Position numbers and translations under genes: made by a program. The notes beneath the pieces are model-generated. The model made no database searches and was not told where the DNA came from. It worked only from the letters and a program-made list of their open reading frames with translations. From contig JAQVOO010000001.1 in NCBI GenBank assembly GCA_028702575.1, positions 1 through 49,205 of the forward strand: 49,205 bases of DNA, read 5' to 3'. Shown piece after piece: positions 1 to 8,335 of the stretch (the first letter of the stretch is position 1; each line of letters starts with the position of its first letter). Origin of the DNA: Sphaerochaetaceae bacterium (lineage in GTDB: Bacteria > Spirochaetota > Spirochaetia > Sphaerochaetales > Sphaerochaetaceae).

Positions 1-553
1 GTATATTGATGACTTTGGCAGTATTGCCTGGGTCTAAGCTGCTGGTGGGTTCGTCAAGGAGCAAAACGCGGGGTTGCTGGGCAAGTGCACGAGCTAGTAG
101 TACCAATTGGTGTTCTCCGCCACTTAAGGTCGTCACTGGCCTCTGAGCAATAGGGTCAATCCCTATTTTACCCATTGCTTCGTAGGCAATTTCTACATCT
201 ATAGCTGAAGGACTTTGTAATTGATGCAAATAGGGAGAGCGGCCAAATAAGACATATTCTAAAACAGAGAAAGAGAAACGTGAACCCTCTTCCTGAGGCA
301 CAAGACTCACCGTTCTTCCTAATCTTTTCTTGTTATAGTCCGTCAGTGGCTCGTCAAATAAGGTGATAGCTCCCTCTTCGGGCTTTCTCCAGCGTAGTAA
401 CAAATCCATAATAGTCGATTTACCAGCACCGTTGGGACCTAATAAAGCGGTAGTTTTTCCCTCTGGGATACACAGGTCTAAGTTTAGAACCGCCGGTTTT
501 TCACGGGTAGGATAGGTATAGGTGACTCCTTTTAGGCGATAGGCGCAACTCAT
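1..553 (-). CDS. ABC transporter ATP-binding protein, Fe-siderophore/cobalamin type (3' end outside window)
   Basis: This is the cytoplasmic ATPase of the importer encoded by the next two genes. The first 184 codons are present and the C-terminus lies beyond the window edge. Walker A is GPNGAGKST near residue 39, the signature LSGGEHQ near 143, and Walker B VLLLDEPTSSLDP near 163. The ATG overlaps the permease stop as ATGA, which indicates translational coupling. FecE/BtuD-type ATPases pair with FecCD-type permeases and class III binding proteins, so the cargo is probably an iron chelate or a corrinoid; which one cannot be told from sequence. The family assignment is firm and the cargo is open. 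Confidence 0.9.
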   Translation of the reverse strand, partial: MSCAYRLKGVTYTYPTREKPAVLNLDLCIPEGKTTALLGPNGAGKSTIMDLLLRWRKPEEGAITLFDEPLTDYNKKRLGRTVSLVPQEEGSRFSFSVLEYVLFGRSPYLHQLQSPSAIDVEIAYEAMGKIGIDPIAQRPVTTLSGGEHQLVLLARALAQQPRVLLLDEPTSSLDPGNTAKVINI

Positions 554-1551
554 AATTTCACCTCGGTTTGGCGGCGGGTAAGAATGACCATAAAAAGGAG
601 TGCTCCCACTAGGCTGGTTAAGACCCCCAAGGGGATTTCACTAGAAAGTAAGCTTCGTCCCAGGGTATCGCTGGCTAAAAGAAATAAAGCTCCTAAAAGC
701 ATTGAACCTGGTAAGGCAAAGCGCGAGTCAGAGCCAAAGAGGCGGCGAGCTAAGTGGGGGATGATAAGGCCTACCCATCCTATTAAACCTGCAACTGAAA
801 TAATTGCGGTGGTCGCGACGGTTGCTACAAAAAGGAGGAGAGACTTCTCCCGGTTAACTGCAATACCAATCGAGTGAGCTGTTCTTTCATCGAGAGAAAG
901 GAGATTAATCCGCCAGCGAACAGCAAATAAGCCCAGTAGCGCTAACCACATGACCGGCATGACGCTTAAGGCTGTTTTCCAAGTAGTATTCCAAAGTCCT
1001 CCCATCATCCAAAAGGTAATATCTTGCAGACTAGTGGTCGGTGCAGCAATGAGCTTAATAATCGATAATCCGGCTGAAAATACTGCCCCAACAGCGATTC
1101 CCGAAAGGACTAGGCGTAATATCCATCCGCCAAAACGAAATCGCTTAGCCAGATAATAGGAAGCTATTAAAGCCGTTAACCCAAAAAATGTTGCACTTAA
1201 TTGAATAATTAACGGAGAAAAACCCCATAACGTAATTGCTGAAGCAGCCCCAAAAGCAGCTCCTTGGCTAATTCCAAGAAACCCCGGTTCTACAAGTGGG
1301 TTTGCGAATAACATCTGAAATACAAACCCAGCGGTAGCGAGAGAAGCTCCACCCGTAAGAGCCAATAAGACCCTCGGAAGGCGCACGTTTAAAACGATTT
1401 GCGCCAATAACGGGTCATGTAAGAGTTTTCTCGGGTTTGAGACCCCAGCGGTAGGGTAGCGCCCCACAAGCAAGGCAAAACTTGTTAGAGCAATTAAGAG
1501 GAAGACGAGGATGAGAATTCGCAAGCGGTAAGTAGTTATTTTTACCACCAT
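550..1551 (-). CDS. FecCD/BtuC-family ABC transporter permease
   Basis: Integral membrane permease of 333 residues, the usual length for the BtuC/FecCD family, rich in hydrophobic segments expected to form about ten helices. The N-terminus carries a basic leader and then a membrane segment. The family-typical stretches RLPRVLLALTGGASLA and GLIGWVGLIIPHLARRL are visible; the second is the region that contacts the ATPase. Its ATG shares one base with the stop of the binding-protein gene (TGATG) and its stop overlaps the ATPase start, so all three genes form one coupled operon. The transported ligand (siderophore, haem or cobalamin) is not resolved. Confidence 0.93.
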   Translation of the reverse strand: MVVKITTYRLRILILVFLLIALTSFALLVGRYPTAGVSNPRKLLHDPLLAQIVLNVRLPRVLLALTGGASLATAGFVFQMLFANPLVEPGFLGISQGAAFGAASAITLWGFSPLIIQLSATFFGLTALIASYYLAKRFRFGGWILRLVLSGIAVGAVFSAGLSIIKLIAAPTTSLQDITFWMMGGLWNTTWKTALSVMPVMWLALLGLFAVRWRINLLSLDERTAHSIGIAVNREKSLLLFVATVATTAIISVAGLIGWVGLIIPHLARRLFGSDSRFALPGSMLLGALFLLASDTLGRSLLSSEIPLGVLTSLVGALLFMVILTRRQTEVKL

Positions 1552-2660
1552 CAGATTCCCAAAGTTGCCCGGTAGGCCGCCACAAGAGTTGTCAGGATAG
1601 ATTCATCGGTGATGCCATAAAAGTCGTTATAGAAACTTCTAATAACTTTTTCCATATTAAAATCCTTGAATAATTGGGGATGTAATTCGGCAGCTAGCCA
1701 CTCTAAAGCCATAATCCAGCGACTATCCGATTGGATGTAATTCATAACATCGGCTGGACCTGAGACAAGGTTATTCTGCCTAATTGCTTGTAGCTGCTGC
1801 CACTGAGGGCTCTCCTTGATCTTTGTGATGAATTGCGTTGCTGGTGTTTTGTAACTAATTACAACAATATTGGCCGGATCCCAAGCAGCTATTTGTTCAA
1901 AAGAGACTTTACGCCAAGAGTTTGTCGCTAACTTAGCATCGAGCCAGACCGGTTTCCCTCCTGCTCGTTCAACCAAAGTAGTTTGAATCCATGTTTTCGG
2001 GGCCACACTGAAAGATGTTACTCCATCAGAGTCGGCTACTTGCATCATCACTACCGAAGGTTTGTCGTGTTCGTCTAACGTAGAAATACGGGAATCTACG
2101 GCAGCTTCTCTCTTTTCGAATTCACGAATAATACGCTTTGGAGTCTCCTCATCTCCTAAAAGTTTTCCCAGTTGAACTACCTCATCTTTCCATGCTTGCG
2201 GAGTTTCCAGATCCATCACAAAAACCGGAATATTGAAGGGTTCTAATTGAGTTCCAATAGAATCATAATTGCTCGATTTAGTAAGTATTAACGTGGGGTG
2301 GTAGGCTATAATTTCTTCCGCTCCTATCTTTTGACCTAAGCGGGGCTCCAAGGCGAATTCAGGTCGGAGCAAAGAGAAAAAATCCCCTAATCCTTGGTCC
2401 GTTTTAGCTAGAAGTATCTCAATTTCATCAAGTGATGGGAACATGAACAACGCATCTGCTGGCATCACTGCCGCCCTACCAACTACCATAATCCGTTCTA
2501 TGGGAACAGGAACAGTTACTTCACGCCCTAAGGCATCAGTGGCGGTGCGAACATACGGGTCCGCTATTTTTTCTTGGTGGCCTTGCGCCACAAGCGTGAA
2601 TGAGATAATAAGTAAGATACTCAGTGCACATACCAGTTTTCGCTTGTTTTTCTCTCCCAT
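1551..2660 (-). CDS. Periplasmic Fe-siderophore/cobalamin-type substrate-binding protein
   Basis: A class III (TroA/BtuF-like) binding protein of 369 residues. I start it at the ATG at 2660, where an AAGGAG ribosome binding site sits at good spacing and the protein begins with a basic segment plus hydrophobic signal peptide (VCALSILLIISFTLVAQG). The longer open frame to 2765 has no such support. No lipobox cysteine is evident at the cleavage region, so a soluble periplasmic protein is more likely than a lipoprotein. The mature part begins with TDALGREVTVPVPIERI, the standard opening of this family. First gene of the operon with the permease and ATPase; divergent from proA. Confidence 0.9.
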   Translation of the reverse strand: MGEKNKRKLVCALSILLIISFTLVAQGHQEKIADPYVRTATDALGREVTVPVPIERIMVVGRAAVMPADALFMFPSLDEIEILLAKTDQGLGDFFSLLRPEFALEPRLGQKIGAEEIIAYHPTLILTKSSNYDSIGTQLEPFNIPVFVMDLETPQAWKDEVVQLGKLLGDEETPKRIIREFEKREAAVDSRISTLDEHDKPSVVMMQVADSDGVTSFSVAPKTWIQTTLVERAGGKPVWLDAKLATNSWRKVSFEQIAAWDPANIVVISYKTPATQFITKIKESPQWQQLQAIRQNNLVSGPADVMNYIQSDSRWIMALEWLAAELHPQLFKDFNMEKVIRSFYNDFYGITDESILTTLVAAYRATLGI

Positions 2661-2819
2661 GAAATACTCCTTGTTATGGTGGTACCATTTAAGAATTTTA
2701 CCATTATATTTACAATAGTACAACGGGAAAATTAGCTTATAGATCAAGGGGAGGTGACCTTGCATCAGTTAAAAATTCAGAGTAATCTGTAAGGGATAGG
2801 ATATAAAGCGAGGACCAGA
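2661..2819. promoter_or_regulatory. Divergent intergenic region between importer operon and proA operon
   Basis: This 159-base gap must hold promoters for both directions. On the minus strand a perfect TATAAT lies at 2708-2703, preceded by no good -35. On the plus strand TTGCAT (2760) and TAATCT (2783) are 17 bases apart but match poorly. No Fur-box-like palindrome was recognised. Promoter placement is therefore tentative. Confidence 0.35.
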
Positions 2820-4139
2820 GTGGGAAAGCATAAATTATTAAAAGAACTCAGTACCATAAAAACTGCTCAACGGCGACTGAGCAATCTTTCAACCCAGGCT
2901 CGAAATGCGATGCTGTACACCATCGCCGATGCTCTTGAGCAACAAGCTCAGCGTATTTTTGATGCTAATGATCGAGATTTGCAAATTGCAGATCAAGAAA
3001 ATATTGAACTGCCACTTAGGAAAAGGTTAGTATTTGACCAGAATAAACTTGTGGAAGCCTGTGCAGGTATCCGCCAAGTGGCCGCTTTACCAGATCCTAT
3101 TGGTCGGGTCCGAGAACGACGCTTACTTGATGATAACTTACTTTTAGAGCGCGTCAATGTTCCTATTGGCGTTATTGGCATGATTTTTGAATCACGCCCC
3201 GATGCTCTTATTCAGATTCTCGCTTTGTGTTTGAAAAGCGGGAATGCTATAGTCCTCAAAGGGGGGCGAGAAGCATTATATACCAATAAAGAACTAGTTA
3301 GTGTGATTCGTGAAGCACTTAGCGACAACAAAGTTGGCAGTGAGTGGATTGTCCATATGGAAAGTCGTGAAGATGTCCAAGAAATTTTACAATTAGATAC
3401 CATTATTGATTTACTCATCCCACGTGGATCGAATGATTTTGTCCGTTATATCATGGACAACACTAAGATCCCCGTATTAGGACATGCCGATGGGTTGAGC
3501 TCTCTATATATCGACAAAGAGAGCGATATCGAGATGGCACTGACGGTGACTGTCGATTCGAAATGTCAATACCCTGCCGTGTGTAATGCAGTTGAAACCC
3601 TCTTAGTCCATAACACAGTCGCCTCTCAATTTTTACCTCGCTTGAAAAAAGCCTTCGAGCCGTGGTCCGTAATTATCCACGGCGATGAAAGGGTAGCTGA
3701 AATTATTACTTGCCAACCAGCCACTGTGGCCGTTTGGGATACTGAATTCCTAGGCTACGAGATTGCCATTAAGATTGTCGATTCCTTGCAAGAGGCTATT
3801 GATCATATTACGTATCATGGATCGGCCCATACAGATGCTATTATTACCAGCAATAAGGCGACAGCCCAACGTTTTTTACGCGAGGTGGATTCAGCTGATG
3901 TTTTTTGGAACTGCAGTACGCGCTTTGCAGATGGCTTCCGTTTTGGCTTGGGAGCTGAAGTGGGCATCAGTACCCAGAAAATACATGCCCGCGGTCCTGT
4001 CGGTTTAGATGGTTTAGTAACAAGCAAATGGCTCCTAGCCGGCGATGGACAAATAGTCGCCCCCTATGCCCAAGGTAAACCTTTTAAACATATTGATATG
4101 GATTTGGATGGAACCAGTTTATGGAAAGAAGAAGAGTGA
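2820..4139 (+). CDS. proA: Glutamate-5-semialdehyde dehydrogenase (gamma-glutamyl phosphate reductase)
   Basis: Second step of proline synthesis: NADPH-dependent reduction of gamma-glutamyl phosphate to glutamate-5-semialdehyde in the cytoplasm. 439 residues, slightly longer than the usual ~417. The GTG start has GAGG upstream. Family hallmarks include the IGVIGMIFESRPDA segment, KGGREA, LIPRGSN, and the catalytic cysteine region SKCQYPAVCNA; the C-terminal half has FGLGAEVGISTQKIHARGPVG. The stop overlaps the proB start (TGATG), so the enzyme and the kinase that makes its unstable substrate are coupled. The order proA-proB is reversed relative to many bacteria. Confidence 0.97.
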   Translation: MGKHKLLKELSTIKTAQRRLSNLSTQARNAMLYTIADALEQQAQRIFDANDRDLQIADQENIELPLRKRLVFDQNKLVEACAGIRQVAALPDPIGRVRERRLLDDNLLLERVNVPIGVIGMIFESRPDALIQILALCLKSGNAIVLKGGREALYTNKELVSVIREALSDNKVGSEWIVHMESREDVQEILQLDTIIDLLIPRGSNDFVRYIMDNTKIPVLGHADGLSSLYIDKESDIEMALTVTVDSKCQYPAVCNAVETLLVHNTVASQFLPRLKKAFEPWSVIIHGDERVAEIITCQPATVAVWDTEFLGYEIAIKIVDSLQEAIDHITYHGSAHTDAIITSNKATAQRFLREVDSADVFWNCSTRFADGFRFGLGAEVGISTQKIHARGPVGLDGLVTSKWLLAGDGQIVAPYAQGKPFKHIDMDLDGTSLWKEEE

Positions 4140-5248
4140 TGAAGCGAGATTTTTCAACTGTTCAGCGCGTTGTTGTTAAAGTTGGCACGAACCTCCTCTC
4201 TGAACACAATGGTATTAATATAGAGCGGATTGAACAAGTTGTTACAGACATTGTGGCCTTGCGCGAACGGAAAATACAAGTCTTGCTCGTCTCCTCAGGA
4301 GCAATTGGCCTAGGAGCTAAAGAATTAGGGATTAAAAGTGCAGTCAAGCGAATTGCTTTGCGTCAGGCTTGTGCCTCCATCGGACAACCACTTCTTATGA
4401 GCCACTACCGTACTGCATTCAAACAGCATAATGTTATCTGCTCGCAAATATTGTTGACTCGTAGTGAAATGAACCAACGTAAAACATTTGTAAACTTGAA
4501 GAACTCCATTACGACTTTGCTCGATATTGGGGTTGTCCCCATTATTAATGAAAATGATGTAGTCAGTACCGCTGAAATTGGGACCGCCTTTGGCGATAAT
4601 GATCGCATGAGTGCCTTCGTAGCTAGTAAGATTGACGCTGATCTTTTGATTATCTTAACTGACATCGCGGGATTATATACCAAAGACCCGCGTCAAAATA
4701 ACGACGCTCAATTGCTTACCGAGATAGTCAAAATTGACGATACGATTCTTTCATACGCCGGTTCAGCGGGGAGTGTTTTTGCTACTGGTGGGATGAAAAC
4801 TAAAGTACTTGCAGCAAAAATAGCTTCCACTGCTGGGTGTGCCACAGTGATTGCTAGTGGTTATGAAGATCAGGTGTTATCTAGAATTCACAGTGGAGAA
4901 GTGTTAGGAACCTATTTTCATGCTGAAAAGACCCTCAAACAACGTTCTCGTTGGATTATTAACAGCTCACCAGAAGGGACTATTTGGATTGATGCTGGTG
5001 CTGTAGAGGCTTTACGTCACCATAATAGCCTATTGCCATCCGGGATTGTAGCAGTTGAAGGCGTTTTTCACGCTGGAGATGTTGTCATGATAAATAAAGT
5101 TGCTAAGGCTGTTCCCTATTATAATAGCACAGAGATTATGGAAATGGCGGGGTGTCAGAGTAAAGATATACCTAAGCATGTGCGCAAAGGTAAGGCGGAT
5201 GTAATTTTCCGACCAGAGGATATTGTGTTTTTGGATTATGCAGAATAA
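4139..5248 (+). CDS. proB: Glutamate 5-kinase with C-terminal PUA domain
   Basis: First and feedback-controlled step of proline synthesis: phosphorylation of L-glutamate. 369 residues, the length of the two-domain form: an N-terminal amino acid kinase domain (VVVKVGTN near residue 12, LVSSGAIGLGAKELG near 51, NENDVVST, FGDNDRMSAFVA, TGGMKTKVLAAKIA) and a C-terminal PUA domain from about residue 275. I use the ATG at 4139, which overlaps the proA stop; starts upstream would add residues unlike the family. No residue loss is apparent. Proline feedback inhibition is known for the family but not readable here. Confidence 0.97.
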   Translation: MKRDFSTVQRVVVKVGTNLLSEHNGINIERIEQVVTDIVALRERKIQVLLVSSGAIGLGAKELGIKSAVKRIALRQACASIGQPLLMSHYRTAFKQHNVICSQILLTRSEMNQRKTFVNLKNSITTLLDIGVVPIINENDVVSTAEIGTAFGDNDRMSAFVASKIDADLLIILTDIAGLYTKDPRQNNDAQLLTEIVKIDDTILSYAGSAGSVFATGGMKTKVLAAKIASTAGCATVIASGYEDQVLSRIHSGEVLGTYFHAEKTLKQRSRWIINSSPEGTIWIDAGAVEALRHHNSLLPSGIVAVEGVFHAGDVVMINKVAKAVPYYNSTEIMEMAGCQSKDIPKHVRKGKADVIFRPEDIVFLDYAE

Positions 5249-6149
5249 TTACCAAATATTTCACAGAAAACAGGACATTGGCAAACGGATCAGTCTTTTG
5301 CATCGCGAAGAGACTCTTTCCATTGGGATGTTGGCAGTTGAGAGCGGGGAGATTTTAGCCCAATCCATTGCCTCTTTAGAAGATTATGAGCCATGGGCCT
5401 TACATGTCTTGATGTATGAAGATCAGGGCCGCATCCCTGAGCTACGAAAACGGTTTCCTGATGTTACTTTTATTGTGTTTAGACAACCAGTCTCCTTTGG
5501 TACCTTGGCTAACGCCTTGGCTAACGAGTGTTATACTACATTTTTTTACCTGACACGCAGTGATCTACGCCAAGTTGTATTTTCAGGTGAAACAGCCATT
5601 GAACTATTACATCGAAGCGATAAACCAGCTGCAGTGACACCCATAGTTACAAATAGGCTAGGTGAACTTATTCCAGTTATTCAAGCACCTATGCTAAAAA
5701 ACGACATAATTGATCCGATTTCCTTTATTCCACAACAATCTATTACCGCAACGTTGTATCCTTTTTTAGGAATAGGAATATATGAACGAGCATTATTTCA
5801 ACGGTTACGTGGCTTTGATGAGTTAATTGAAGGTGATTATTGGCAAGTGCTCGATTTTGGACTACGAGCTTGGCTCTACGGTTATCCGATTTTTAATATA
5901 GATGCAATACAATGTACTTTTGTTGATCGTCAATTTATCATAGAAGATCGTTCACAGCGTGAGGGGATTAAGCGAGTACATACCAAAGCCTTGGGGGTGC
6001 GCCAAATTAACGGGAAAAATTACCCAAAACGGGTCAGACGTTTTAACGATTCCCATCTGCACGCCGAAGTCAAAAAGCGCTTAGCCCTGTATAAAACTGA
6101 TTTCCAACAACTTGTAGAACAATGGGAAATAGCGGAAAAAGCTCAATGA
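5238..6149 (+). CDS. Glycosyltransferase-like (GT-A fold) protein of unknown substrate
   Basis: A 303-residue soluble protein that overlaps the proB end by 11 bases and whose stop overlaps the amidase start (ATGA). Its layout resembles a family 2-like glycosyltransferase: a nucleotide-sugar fold opening (QSIASLEDYEPWALHVLMYED), a middle TFFYLTRSDLR segment where a DxD-type metal site would lie, and a late GFDELIEGDYWQVLDFGLRAW stretch like the acceptor-site ExD region. A clear DxD motif is not visible, so catalytic status is uncertain. The start is ambiguous: an ATG at 5238 has a poor ribosome site, and a TTG at 5223 sits too close to AGAGGA. Context with an amidase suggests an envelope role, which is inference. 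Confidence 0.6.
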   Translation: MQNNYQIFHRKQDIGKRISLLHREETLSIGMLAVESGEILAQSIASLEDYEPWALHVLMYEDQGRIPELRKRFPDVTFIVFRQPVSFGTLANALANECYTTFFYLTRSDLRQVVFSGETAIELLHRSDKPAAVTPIVTNRLGELIPVIQAPMLKNDIIDPISFIPQQSITATLYPFLGIGIYERALFQRLRGFDELIEGDYWQVLDFGLRAWLYGYPIFNIDAIQCTFVDRQFIIEDRSQREGIKRVHTKALGVRQINGKNYPKRVRRFNDSHLHAEVKKRLALYKTDFQQLVEQWEIAEKAQ

Positions 6150-6886
6150 AAAGTACAAAATTATTCTGGGCACTTCTGTCCTTAGTGTTCCCTATCTTTG
6201 TAATTACCGCCTCTCCTTTTGCATCCCCAGTTGGTATCGTCGTCTTGGATGCCGGCCATGGAGGACACGATCCGGGAGCTATCGCGGAGGGGTCGCTGCA
6301 GGAAAAAGAGATTGTGTTGGACCTCACTTTGCGCGTAGGTCAACACTTGCGCCGACAAGATCCAAATCTTTCTGTAATTTTAACTCGTGAAACTGATGAA
6401 TTTATTCCCTTAGAAGAACGAGCCAATATAGCGACGCAACTAGATCCCGGCATCGGAAAAACGACTATATTTGTCTCGATTCATGTTAACTCTTCTCATT
6501 TTAGGAGTGCATCAGGTTTTGAAGTACTGCTAAAAGAGAGAGACAAATGGGTTCGCTTTCTAGATAGCAATGCTACCGATTGGGAGATAGCGCGGTATGC
6601 CAACTACACCGCTGGTGATGTAAATAAGTTTTTAAATCGTGAGAATGTATTATTGGCTACAGCCATGGTCGAAGAGATTCGCAAGAGTTTTCCCACCATG
6701 CCAAATCGGGGCATTAAGGAACAAAATCTATGGATTTTACATGCCAGCAAAGTCCCTACAATCCTAGTAGAAGTAGGTTTTCTTAGTAACGCTGAAGAAG
6801 CCTACAACATGACCCAAGAGAGTTGGCGCTCTGCAATGGCAAATGCGATTGCAGAAGGTATTTTACGCTATATTACACGTTATTAA
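6146..6886 (+). CDS. N-acetylmuramoyl-L-alanine amidase (Amidase_3 family)
   Basis: A zinc amidase that cleaves the bond between MurNAc and L-alanine of peptidoglycan. Starting at ATG 6146 gives a 246-residue protein with a signal peptide (about residues 1-24) and a single catalytic domain. Zinc ligands are visible as His in LDAGHGGHDPG, Glu in LQEKEIVLDLT and His in VSIHVNSS; the catalytic Glu is in ILVEVGFLSN near the end. There is no LysM, SPOR or AMIN domain, so it is a minimal periplasmic hydrolase for cell separation or wall turnover. It overlaps the glycosyltransferase-like gene by 4 bases and the convergent pncB by 14 bases. Confidence 0.93.
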   Translation: MKSTKLFWALLSLVFPIFVITASPFASPVGIVVLDAGHGGHDPGAIAEGSLQEKEIVLDLTLRVGQHLRRQDPNLSVILTRETDEFIPLEERANIATQLDPGIGKTTIFVSIHVNSSHFRSASGFEVLLKERDKWVRFLDSNATDWEIARYANYTAGDVNKFLNRENVLLATAMVEEIRKSFPTMPNRGIKEQNLWILHASKVPTILVEVGFLSNAEEAYNMTQESWRSAMANAIAEGILRYITRY

Positions 6887-8321
6887 TCTTCTTTCTTCCC
6901 TCTACTGCCAGCTGGGTCTTTAAAGTTTTTAAGTCTCTAGAGAGGGAAACTTTATAGATGTGAGGATTAATCATCCGCTTATAGGTGCTATGTAAAGATC
7001 TTAAATTATCTTTCGCATATTGTTGAATTTGTACTAATTCCACTGGATCATTGGTTATTTTTCCGGCACTCATTCGCATACGCAACAAGGGTGTTGCTGT
7101 TACGAACCGACTTTTGCGCATAGTGAAAAAATCAGCATCACTGAATGGGTGGTAAAAAACATAATCCTGATCAGTAGAAATAACTTCTTCTTCTAATGTT
7201 ATAAGATCGGCTAAAAAAGACCCTTCAGCATCGGCAAAGCGCCACACTTGTTTGCGCCCTGGATTAGTTGCCTTTTCAAAGGTATTGGTAACCTTCATGG
7301 TTGGTAACCAAGAACCATCTGGAAGTTGGCGTGATGAGAGTTTATAGACGCCATTAAGAGAACTCTGCGAACCTCCAGTTACTAAATGAGTTCCGATCCC
7401 CCAAGAGTCAATAGGGACTTTATCCCGAACAAGCGTCTCAATTATCTCTTCATTTAAATCATTAGAGGCATAGATCCGAGTATCGGTAAGGCCGGCAGCA
7501 TCGAGCTTTTTCCTAATTTCTCGTGACAAGTAACTGAGGTCGCCACTATCGAGGCGTACCCCCATTTTCTTTCCCTTTGCTTTGAGTTCCAAACCCACTG
7601 TGATGGCATTGTCTATCCCCGATCCTAGTGTGTCATAGGTATCGATTAAGAGAATTGTTGTGTCAGGATAAATATCGGCAAAAGCACGGAATGAATCTAT
7701 TTCCGATTCAAAGGACATCACCCAGGAGTGGGCCATGGTGCCTGCAACAGGTATCTTATAGATCTTACCGGCAAGAGTGTTGCTAGTGGCGGAACAACCC
7801 CCAATAAAAGCGGCTCGAGAGGCAGAAAGGGCTCCATCGGGGCCTTGGGCTCGCCGTAAACCAAACTCCATTATCTCCCCATCCGCACTGGCGTTATACA
7901 TTCTGGAGGCCTTCGTGGCAATGAGTGACTGAAAGTTTATAGTATTGAGGAGCATGCCTTCAATTAATTGGGCTTCCATCATGGTTGCTTCAACACGTAT
8001 TAAGGGCTCTCCTGGGAAAACTACCGTACCTTCTTCTACCGCCAAGATAGTACCTTCAAAGCGAAATTCAGAGAGGTAGGTGAGAAACCGCTCATCAAAC
8101 TTGTGGAGTGAACGGAGAAAGTCAATATCACCCTTGCTAAAAGCAAATAGTTCGATTCGTCTCAGTAGTTCTTGGAGACCAGCAAAAACCACATAACTAC
8201 CATTAAAAGGATTCGAACGATAAAACATATCAAAGATGACATGGGGATTATTTTTAGTAAGAAAATATCCCTGCATCATGGTTAACTCATAAAAATCTGT
8301 AGACAAAGCAGAAATTGTCAT
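6873..8321 (-). CDS. pncB: Nicotinate phosphoribosyltransferase
   Basis: NAD salvage (Preiss-Handler) enzyme that joins nicotinate and PRPP. 482 residues, within the range of the longer bacterial form. The N-terminus STDFYELTMMQGYF is the family opening; the phosphorylated histidine region reads GTMAHSWVMSFE; LIDTYDTLGSGIDNA and VRLDSGDLSYLS form the PRPP and product site, followed by WGIGTHLVTGG. It is the last gene of the murE-to-pncB minus-strand run, 14 bases after serS. Its 3' end overlaps the amidase 3' end tail to tail, leaving no room for a separate terminator between the two transcripts. Confidence 0.96.
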   Translation of the reverse strand: MTISALSTDFYELTMMQGYFLTKNNPHVIFDMFYRSNPFNGSYVVFAGLQELLRRIELFAFSKGDIDFLRSLHKFDERFLTYLSEFRFEGTILAVEEGTVVFPGEPLIRVEATMMEAQLIEGMLLNTINFQSLIATKASRMYNASADGEIMEFGLRRAQGPDGALSASRAAFIGGCSATSNTLAGKIYKIPVAGTMAHSWVMSFESEIDSFRAFADIYPDTTILLIDTYDTLGSGIDNAITVGLELKAKGKKMGVRLDSGDLSYLSREIRKKLDAAGLTDTRIYASNDLNEEIIETLVRDKVPIDSWGIGTHLVTGGSQSSLNGVYKLSSRQLPDGSWLPTMKVTNTFEKATNPGRKQVWRFADAEGSFLADLITLEEEVISTDQDYVFYHPFSDADFFTMRKSRFVTATPLLRMRMSAGKITNDPVELVQIQQYAKDNLRSLHSTYKRMINPHIYKVSLSRDLKTLKTQLAVEGRKKINNV

Positions 8322-8335
8322 TTTGTTCTCCTAAT

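Noticed and set aside
1-2660. Calling the first operon a vitamin B12 importer that supports the URO-D protein
   Set aside because: FecCD-type importers carry many ligands, no cobalamin riboswitch was seen before the operon, and no corrinoid protein gene is in the window.
5223-5237. TTG start for the glycosyltransferase-like gene
   Set aside because: The AGAGGA element is only two bases from TTG, too close for normal initiation; ATG 5238 was used, though its own ribosome site is weak.
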